In this document: positions 1-5,364 of the stretch, one piece after another
How positions within the stretch are numbered: position 1 is the stretch's first letter
Layout of the letters: each line of letters opens with the position of its first letter
DNA from: Spirochaetales bacterium
GTDB lineage: Bacteria > Spirochaetota > Spirochaetia > DSM-27196 > SKKC01
DNA: 5,364 bases
NCBI GenBank assembly: GCA_007121695.1
Contig: SKKC01000282.1
Span: forward strand, 1-5,364
Direction of reading: 5' to 3'
Notes under the pieces: model-generated
The model's database searches: none
Told to the model about the DNA's origin: nothing
What the model saw: the letters and a program-made list of their open reading frames with translations, nothing else
Program-made: the position numbers and the translations under genes

Positions 1-421
1 CGGTCCATCCGGCGGTGTCATTCCGGTCGATAAAATGGACACTCCGGTGACCTATGAGGCTCTACAGGAACTCGGCTCGATCATGGGCTCCGGCGGCATG
101 CTCGTCATGGACGACAGCGACTCGATGGTGGACGTCGCGAAGTTTTATCTTGGCTTCTGCGTCGAAGAGTCGTGCGGGAAGTGTGCACCCTGCCGCATCG
201 GCGGGTTTCAGATGCTGAGCCTGCTGAAAAAGATTCACGCCGGAAACGGACATGTCGAAGATCTCGATACACTTCGTGATATTTGCGTCTGCATGCAAAC
301 AGCCTCGCTGTGCGGGCTTGGTCAGACGGCACCAAATCCGGTGCTGTCCACGCTCAAGTACTTTGAACATGAGTATCTCGACCTTCTCACGAGTAGCGAA
401 CCGGTGTCAGTGAAAGGATAG
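1..421 (+). CDS. hydB: NADH-dependent [FeFe] hydrogenase beta subunit (HydB/NuoF family), C-terminal part only
   Basis: This is the 3' end of a flavin/NADH-binding subunit that would exchange electrons between NAD(H) and the hydrogenase subunit encoded next to it. The frame is open from base 2, so the ATG at 35 is internal: the residues before it read GPSGG-V-IP, the end of the conserved GGPSGG segment of the NuoF/HydB FMN/NADH domain. MGSGG follows, then ESCGKCAPCRIG at 167-202 and SLCGLGQTAPNP further on, which together supply the four cysteines of the N3-type [4Fe-4S] cluster. The protein stops about 20 residues after the VLSTLKYF helix, so the C-terminal 2x[4Fe-4S] ferredoxin domain of classical HydB is absent. 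Two cysteines I expect in HydB relatives are replaced: V after GPSGG, and S before MVD. The gene is 4 bases from hydA and surely co-transcribed. A NuoF-like diaphorase of another complex is possible, but the hydA neighbour favours hydrogenase. Confidence 0.93.
   Translation, partial: GPSGGVIPVDKMDTPVTYEALQELGSIMGSGGMLVMDDSDSMVDVAKFYLGFCVEESCGKCAPCRIGGFQMLSLLKKIHAGNGHVEDLDTLRDICVCMQTASLCGLGQTAPNPVLSTLKYFEHEYLDLLTSSEPVSVKG
413..418 (+). promoter_or_regulatory. Ribosome binding site of hydA inside the end of hydB
   Basis: AAAGGA lies in the last codons of hydB, 7 bases before the ATG at 426. This spacing suits ATG 426 better than the GTG at 423 (4 bases) or the ATG at 444 (25 bases). The position, overlapping the upstream stop region, suggests translational coupling of the two subunits. 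This is inferred from sequence only. Confidence 0.5.
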
Positions 422-425
422 GGTG

Positions 426-2192
426 ATGGTGGAACAACAAACGATGGTCAAGGCGAAAATCAATGGCACCGCTGTCGAAGTGCCCGCGGGTACGAGTATT
501 CTTGATGCGGCGCGTCATTCCGGTTTCCGTATACCGACGCTCTGTTCGGATCCCGATCTGCTTCCGACTTCGGCCTGTGGTCTGTGTATCGTGAAACTGG
601 CCGGAAGCAACAAACACCCGCGTGCCTGCGCGACGGCTGTAGAGGAGGGCATGGACATCATTACCCATGACGGGGAACTCACGAACGTCCGTCGTACGGC
701 ACTCGAACTGATTCTGTCGACGCACCCGAACTCCTGTCTGACCTGTGGTCGCAACGGCAGCTGCGAGCTGCAGACCCTGCTCGGCGAGTTCGGGGTCCCC
801 GAAAACCGTCTGGAGAAGCGCATCCGCGATGTACCGCCGGACCGGTCAAACGGCTCGATTACCATAGACTTCAGCAAGTGCATTAACTGTGGCCGTTGCG
901 TGCAGGTCTGTCAGGAGGTACAGAACGTCTGGGCCTTGTCATCGCTGAATCGCGGCATCGAAACCCGGATGGCGCCCGCCGGTGACATTACTCTCGCCCA
1001 GTCGCCGTGCATCAAGTGCGGGCAGTGCGCCGCGCACTGCCCGACCGGGGCGATCGTCGAACACGACGAGACAGCCGCGGTATGGGAAGCCCTGCGCGAC
1101 CCGGATATTTTCTGCTCTGCCCAGATTGCACCTGCCGTTCGCGTGGCAGTGGGAGAGGAGTTTGGCTATCCGCCGGGCACAAATCTGACCGGAGAGCTGC
1201 ACGCGGCGCTTCGCCGCATCGGGTTTGACGCGGTATTCGAGACACCGGTAACTGCCGACCTCACCATTATGGAAGAGGCGACCGAGTTCATGAAACGTTT
1301 CACCGAAGGCTCCGGGCCGCTGCCGATCATAACGTCGTGCTGCCCCGCGTGGACCGATTACATGGAGAAGAATCATCAGGACTTCATCGAAAATTTTTCG
1401 ACCGCCAAGAGCCCGCAGCAGATGCTCGGCGTACTCGCGAAAACGTACTACTCCGAAAAGAACGGCATAGATCCCGCAAAACATTTCCAGGTTTCGATTA
1501 TGCCGTGTACCGCAAAGAAATACGAACTCGAGCGCACGGGTGAAATGTTTGCCTCCGGCTATCAGGATGTCGATATCACCCTGACGACACGCGAGGTGGC
1601 GCGCCTCATAAAGCAGGCAGGCCTGGTCTTCAGCGACATGCCGAAGGAAGAGGCAGATCCGCTGCTGGGACAATACTCGGGTGCCGGCACTATTTTCGGC
1701 ACTACCGGTGGCGTCATGGAAGCCGCGCTTCGCACCGCGCATTACATGGTTACCGGCGAGAACCTGGCGAAAGACGACCTCGAGATACAACCGGTCCGGG
1801 GAATGAACGGCGTCAAGGAAGCCGAGATAGACATACGAGGTACCACCGTGCGGGTCGCCATCGCTCACGGTATGGGCAACGTCGACTCGCTGCTCGAGAA
1901 GGTGCGCGAAGCACGCGCGCGGGGCGAAACCCTGTACGACATGATCGAGGTCATGGCCTGCCCGGGTGGCTGCCTGGGCGGTGGCGGTCAGCCCTACAAC
2001 ATAAGCGAGAACATCCGGATCAAGCGAATGGAAGGCCTGTATACGGATGACAGAAACCGGAAGCTACGGTTCGCACACGAAAACCCGGCCGTCAAACAGA
2101 TCTATCGCGAGTTTCTCGGCGAGCCCATGGGCCCCAAAGCCCATGAGCTGCTTCACACGAGCTACACCGCCCGCAGAAAGTACAAGCGCTAG
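426..2192 (+). CDS. hydA: [FeFe] hydrogenase catalytic subunit HydA, NAD-linked multi-subunit type (group A, M3 architecture)
   Basis: Catalyses reversible H2 formation from protons at the H-cluster, in a cytoplasmic complex with the NADH-binding subunit encoded just upstream. Positions are counted from ATG 426 (588 aa). Residues 8-80 form a [2Fe-2S] ferredoxin domain with C40, C51, C54 and C68. H100/C104/C107/C113 form the His-ligated [4Fe-4S] site also seen in NuoG. CINCGRCVQVC (C152-C162) and CIKCGQCAAHC (C195-C205) bind two [4Fe-4S] clusters. The catalytic domain has all three signatures: TSCCPAW (C305, C306), MPCTAKKYE (C361, K364, E367) and MACPGGCLGGGGQP (C512, C516). The tail from about 530, with SHENP-like and EFLGEP...HELLHT segments, is the Fe-hydrogenase small-subunit domain. 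There is no extra C-terminal [2Fe-2S] domain as in Thermotoga HydA. Length and motifs are intact. GTG 423 is an alternative start. Whether the complex is bifurcating or only NADH-dependent cannot be read from HydA alone. Confidence 0.96.
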   Translation: MVEQQTMVKAKINGTAVEVPAGTSILDAARHSGFRIPTLCSDPDLLPTSACGLCIVKLAGSNKHPRACATAVEEGMDIITHDGELTNVRRTALELILSTHPNSCLTCGRNGSCELQTLLGEFGVPENRLEKRIRDVPPDRSNGSITIDFSKCINCGRCVQVCQEVQNVWALSSLNRGIETRMAPAGDITLAQSPCIKCGQCAAHCPTGAIVEHDETAAVWEALRDPDIFCSAQIAPAVRVAVGEEFGYPPGTNLTGELHAALRRIGFDAVFETPVTADLTIMEEATEFMKRFTEGSGPLPIITSCCPAWTDYMEKNHQDFIENFSTAKSPQQMLGVLAKTYYSEKNGIDPAKHFQVSIMPCTAKKYELERTGEMFASGYQDVDITLTTREVARLIKQAGLVFSDMPKEEADPLLGQYSGAGTIFGTTGGVMEAALRTAHYMVTGENLAKDDLEIQPVRGMNGVKEAEIDIRGTTVRVAIAHGMGNVDSLLEKVREARARGETLYDMIEVMACPGGCLGGGGQPYNISENIRIKRMEGLYTDDRNRKLRFAHENPAVKQIYREFLGEPMGPKAHELLHTSYTARRKYKR

Positions 2193-2207
2193 GCGGGAGA
2201 CCTAGCG
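2187..2207. terminator. Inverted repeat spanning both convergent stop codons, possible bidirectional terminator
   Basis: CGCTAGG (2187-2193) and CCTAGCG (2201-2207) are perfect reverse complements around a 7-base loop, CGGGAGA. The hydA TAG (2190-2192) lies in the left arm and the gcvP TAG (complement of 2202-2204) in the right arm. Neither side is followed by a real U-tract, so it is not a classical intrinsic terminator. It is the only hairpin at the junction of these convergent genes and could help end transcription or protect 3' ends. Confidence 0.35.
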
Positions 2208-5200
2208 GTACGCCTCGAGCGGAGCGCAGCTGCACACGAGGTTACGGTCTCCCTGCACGTTGTCGACGCGTCCCACGGCGGGCCAGAACTTGTTGGTTCG
2301 TGTCCACGGATCGGGATACGCGCCCTCTTCGCGCGAGTACGGTCGGTCCCAGTCCGCAGAGGTGACGTCTTCAAGTGTATGCGGCGCCATGCGCAGCGGA
2401 CTCGACTCCAGCGCAATGTCGCCGCGGCGTATCTGCTCGATCTCCCCCACAATGCGAATCATCGCGTCGCAGAAGCGGTCGAGCTCCGCGCGGTTCTCGC
2501 TCTCGGTAGGCTCCACCATGAGCGAGCCGTGAACCGGCCACGACATGGTCGGTGCGTGAAAGCCGTAATCCGCCAGGCGCTTGGCGACGTCCTCGACGGT
2601 AATTCCGGTTTCTTTTTCCATTGCACGAAAGTCGAGTATGCACTCGTGCGCCACACGCCCGCTCGTACCGGTATACGCGACCGGTATGTGCGGTGCAAGC
2701 CGCGTTGCAATGTAGTTCGCGTTCAGGATCGCCTGCTCGGTAGCAGCGCGCAGGCCGTCGCTGCCCATCATCGCGATGTACCCGTAGGCGATCGAAAGGA
2801 CCCCCGCGCTTCCGAGCGGTGCGCCGACGATTACGCCGGTGGGGCCGGGGTTATCGAGCGTGCCGGGAAGGAAGGGGGTCAGATGGGACGCGGTGAGTAC
2901 TGGTCCTATTCCGGGCCCGCCGCCTCCGTGTGGAATCGCGAAGGTCTTGTGCAGGTTCAGGTGGCAGACGTCCGCGCCGATTTCGCCCGGGCTCGTGATG
3001 CCGACCTGGGCATTCATGTTCGCGCCGTCCATGTAGACCTGCCCACCGTGCTCGTGGACAATCGCAATGGCTTCACGGATCTTCTCTTCGAACACCCCGT
3101 GAGTCGAGGGGTAGGTAACCATCATTGCTGCCAGACGATCCGAATACTCCGTGGCCTTCTCTTTCAGATCGTCGAGGTCAATGTCCCCGTTGTCGGCGCT
3201 CTTTACGACAACAACATCCATACCTGCAATTGTCGCGCTTGCCGGGTTGGTCCCGTGCGCCGAGTCGGGAACCAGGCAGACTGTGCGCTCGAGATCACCA
3301 CGGCTTCGGTGCCACGCGCGAATCACCAGAAGCCCGGTGAACTCTCCGTGAGCACCGCTGTTCGGCTGAAGCGTACAACCGTGGAAGCCCGTAATGTCCT
3401 TGAGCCACGCAGAGAGCTCTTCGGCGATAATTCTGTATCCACCAGCCTGCCAGGCGGGAGCGTAGGGGTGAATGGACGCGAACTCCGGCCAGGAGACCGG
3501 CTCCATGGCCGCTGCAGGGTTCAGCTTCATGGTGCAGCTTCCGAGCGCGATCATCGAGTGTGCGAGCGAAAGATCGCGGTTCTGCAGTTCGGTAATGTAG
3601 CGCAGGAGTGCGGTCTCGCTGTGGTAGGTGTTGAACACGCGCTGCTGAAGATACGGAGTGCTGCGCTCGAGGGCGACAGGTGGGCGCCACGCCGTGGAAC
3701 TCATGCGCTCGGTGAGTCGATCGACGCCGAGCGATATGCCCAGCGCCTCGAGAAGTCGGGACAGCTCTGCCACGTCGGTGCGCTCGTCAAGCGTGATCCC
3801 GAGATGCCCGTTCGAGTGCGGTCGGAGGTTGAAGCCCCGTTTCAGTGCGGATGCAAGCAGTCGCTGCTGCGTGATCTCACTGGTCTTCACGAGTACCGTG
3901 TCGAAACTTGTGCCTTCGAGGACCGGAAACTCGTTCTCTTTCAGTATGTCTTTCAGCGTCGTCGTCAACAGCGAAATCCGAAGCGCGATGCGGCGCAGCC
4001 CCGCAGGGCCGTGGTAGACCGCGTACATAGACGCCATGATCGCAAGGAGCACCTGCGCGGTACAGATATTGCTTGTCGCCTTGTCGCGTCTGATGTGCTG
4101 TTCCCGGGTCTGCAGCGCAAGGCGCATCGCAGGGCGGCCCCGGCGGTCAGCGCTGACGCCGACGAGGCGTCCCGGCATGAGCCGCTTGTGCGTCTCCCGA
4201 GTCGCCAGGAACGCTGCGTGCGGGCCCCCATATCCGAGGGGCACGCCAAATCGCTGACTGTTCCCGACGACAATGTCAGCACCCCACTCACCGGGCGGAG
4301 TCAGGAGGGTCAGGGCCAGCAGATCCGCAGATACGATGGCGAGCGCAGATGCTGCGTGCAGGCTTTCGACAACGCGGCGGTAATCGCGCACCACACCATC
4401 TGTTGCCGGGTACGCAAGTATTCCTGCTACATCACCCTGCTTGATCTTCCAGTCTTCTTCCGGGGCCTCGACAAGTTCTATTCCAAGCGGTTCTGCGCGA
4501 ACCTTGAGGTGCGCGATAATCTGCGGGTGGACGCCGGTGCTGACCCATACCCGCGGAACGTGATCCGTGCCCGACCGTCGCTTTCCCGCGCGAAGCGCCA
4601 TGACCATGGCCTCTGCTGTGGCGGTCGCCTCGTCGAGCATGGACGAGTTTGCGATCTCCATACCGGTCAGGTCGGTAATCATGGTCTGAAAGTTCAGAAG
4701 CGCCTCGAGCCTTCCTTGTGAAATCTCGGCCTGGTACGGAGTGTACTGCGTGTACCATCCCGGGTTCTCGAGAATCATGCGCCGGATAACTGGCGGGGTA
4801 ATCGTGTCGGCGTATCCCATTCCGATGAGACTTCGCAGCACCCGGTTATGCGACCCGATCGTTTTCAACGATGCCTGCAGTTGTTCCTCGGTCAGCGCCT
4901 GAGGAAGATTCAGCGGAGACGGACGGTGAATGCTCTGCGGGATGGTTTCCCGGATAAGCTCTTCCATGGATGATGCACCAATTGCTTCCAGCATGTCCTG
5001 CCGCTCTGCCGCGTCGGGTCCGATGTGGCGTCCCGCGTATTCCCGGTGGCGGTCCATGAGTTCGGCAACCGGTGACAGGGTCTGGTACTGCGGCCGGTAT
5101 ACCGGGCCCTTGTGCTGCCGGGCCTTCACGGTACGACTGTGAATCTGTATCTGCAGCGGGGCCGACGAGGACACAGCGCTGTCTACATAGGCGTTGGCAA

Positions 5201-5364
5201 TGAACGCATCTACCGACGGTGCCTTGCCACCGGACACAACGACGCCGACTTCGACACCCGAGTTGTCGAGCACCGGGTAGCCTTCGCGAGGCACCGATGC
5301 CTGTTCCATGACCAGTCGGCGAAGCGTACGCCCTGGTTTTTCTTTTTTTCGCGCGAGAATCGCA
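2202..5364 (-). CDS. gcvP: GcvT-GcvP fusion: glycine decarboxylase (P-protein) with the C-terminal domain of aminomethyltransferase at its N-side, 5' end outside window
   Basis: The P-protein uses PLP to decarboxylate glycine and load the aminomethyl group onto lipoyl-GcvH. The T-protein then passes the one-carbon unit to tetrahydrofolate and releases ammonia. Numbering from the in-frame ATG at 5309, residues 94-1035 are a full single-chain GcvP of about 940 aa, near the usual 950. They begin with RHIGPD and contain GYGGPHAAF (359-367), SCTMKLN (591-597), QPNSGAHGEF (648-657), DGANMNAQVG (761-770) and the PLP-lysine motif NLHKTFAIPHGGGGPG, with K788 (codon 2946-2948). The protein ends with GDRNLVCSC as the family does. 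Residues before about 76, and the open frame upstream to the window edge, are GcvT C-terminal sequence. No stop separates the two. ATG 5309 has no Shine-Dalgarno and lies within GcvT homology, so it is not the true start. ATG 5057, just before RHIGPD, would give a stand-alone GcvP of about 950 aa but also lacks a clear ribosome binding site. Confidence 0.93.
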   Translation of the reverse strand, partial: AILARKKEKPGRTLRRLVMEQASVPREGYPVLDNSGVEVGVVVSGGKAPSVDAFIANAYVDSAVSSSAPLQIQIHSRTVKARQHKGPVYRPQYQTLSPVAELMDRHREYAGRHIGPDAAERQDMLEAIGASSMEELIRETIPQSIHRPSPLNLPQALTEEQLQASLKTIGSHNRVLRSLIGMGYADTITPPVIRRMILENPGWYTQYTPYQAEISQGRLEALLNFQTMITDLTGMEIANSSMLDEATATAEAMVMALRAGKRRSGTDHVPRVWVSTGVHPQIIAHLKVRAEPLGIELVEAPEEDWKIKQGDVAGILAYPATDGVVRDYRRVVESLHAASALAIVSADLLALTLLTPPGEWGADIVVGNSQRFGVPLGYGGPHAAFLATRETHKRLMPGRLVGVSADRRGRPAMRLALQTREQHIRRDKATSNICTAQVLLAIMASMYAVYHGPAGLRRIALRISLLTTTLKDILKENEFPVLEGTSFDTVLVKTSEITQQRLLASALKRGFNLRPHSNGHLGITLDERTDVAELSRLLEALGISLGVDRLTERMSSTAWRPPVALERSTPYLQQRVFNTYHSETALLRYITELQNRDLSLAHSMIALGSCTMKLNPAAAMEPVSWPEFASIHPYAPAWQAGGYRIIAEELSAWLKDITGFHGCTLQPNSGAHGEFTGLLVIRAWHRSRGDLERTVCLVPDSAHGTNPASATIAGMDVVVVKSADNGDIDLDDLKEKATEYSDRLAAMMVTYPSTHGVFEEKIREAIAIVHEHGGQVYMDGANMNAQVGITSPGEIGADVCHLNLHKTFAIPHGGGGPGIGPVLTASHLTPFLPGTLDNPGPTGVIVGAPLGSAGVLSIAYGYIAMMGSDGLRAATEQAILNANYIATRLAPHIPVAYTGTSGRVAHECILDFRAMEKETGITVEDVAKRLADYGFHAPTMSWPVHGSLMVEPTESENRAELDRFCDAMIRIVGEIEQIRRGDIALESSPLRMAPHTLEDVTSADWDRPYSREEGAYPDPWTRTNKFWPAVGRVDNVQGDRNLVCSCAPLEAYR
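5085..5364 (-). other. gcvT: GcvT C-terminal domain (partial) within the fusion protein
   Basis: Translating the frame of gcvP upstream of ATG 5309 gives AILARKKEKPGRTLRRLVM, which fits the KLVGLVM region of aminomethyltransferases. Then come PREGYPVLD, GVEVGVVVSGGKAPS, FIANAYV and a last strand ending KGPVYRPQY. This matches, in order, the C-terminal barrel domain of GcvT (R-x-GYPV, VG-x-V-SG-x-x-SPS, IA-x-AYV, KPFY-like end). About 18 linker residues follow before RHIGPD of GcvP. The catalytic N-terminal GcvT domain would lie beyond the right edge, so whether the T-protein half is complete cannot be seen. The recognition is by motif reading, without an alignment. Confidence 0.85.

Noticed and set aside
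35..421. A separate small 128-aa gene starting at ATG 35
   Set aside because: The frame is open to the window edge and the upstream codons encode the conserved GPSGG-IP segment, so it is the tail of a larger HydB.
939..1868. 309-codon open frame on the minus strand antisense to hydA
   Set aside because: It overlaps the conserved H-cluster coding region, has no recognisable motif and no visible ribosome binding site; a shadow frame.
2126..2145. Inverted repeat CATGGGC / GCCCATG with a 6-base loop
   Set aside because: It lies inside conserved hydA codons (GEPMGPKAHEL), which explain the sequence, and no T-run follows in either direction.
2379..4721. 780-codon open frame on the plus strand antisense to gcvP
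   Set aside because: It lies wholly within a well-supported gcvP, is rich in Arg, Val, Ala and His, and shows no recognisable domain. Long antisense frames are expected opposite GC-rich coding DNA.
5336..5349. T-rich run on the plus strand after a GCGTACGC palindrome, resembling a terminator
   Set aside because: It is inside the GcvT coding frame on the other strand, and no plus-strand gene ends here.

Overview
The window holds three protein genes and almost no non-coding DNA. Reading rightwards are the 3' end of an NADH-binding (HydB/NuoF-type) subunit and, 4 bases later, a complete [FeFe]-hydrogenase catalytic subunit (HydA). Facing them on the minus strand is a complete glycine decarboxylase (GcvP). 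Its reading frame does not begin at a GcvP start: it runs on, without a stop, into the C-terminal domain of the aminomethyltransferase GcvT and off the right edge of the window. The two convergent transcription units are separated by 9 bases, and a perfect 7-bp inverted repeat spans both stop codons.

The organism is most likely a GC-rich anaerobic or facultatively anaerobic fermentative bacterium. A multi-subunit NAD-linked [FeFe] hydrogenase is typical of Firmicutes, Thermotogae, Spirochaetes and some other anaerobes. The general look of the HydA protein and the base composition suggest a free-living spirochaete, but this is an impression and not a demonstrated assignment.

Region by region: 1-421 is the end of hydB, with the N3-type [4Fe-4S] site but without the C-terminal 2x[4Fe-4S] ferredoxin domain of classical bifurcating HydB proteins. 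426-2192 is hydA, with a [2Fe-2S] domain, a His/Cys [4Fe-4S] site, two [4Fe-4S] motifs, a complete H-cluster domain and the small-subunit tail. 2187-2207 is a short hairpin shared by the two gene ends. 2202-5364 (minus) is the GcvT-GcvP fusion, incomplete at its N-terminus.

HydB and HydA should work together to pass electrons between NAD(H), possibly ferredoxin, and protons/H2. The GcvT-GcvP polypeptide would carry two of the four glycine cleavage activities: P-protein decarboxylation and T-protein one-carbon transfer to tetrahydrofolate. No GcvH or lipoamide dehydrogenase gene is visible. The most noteworthy observation is this in-frame T-P fusion. It is easily missed because a plausible-looking ATG lies inside the GcvT domain.
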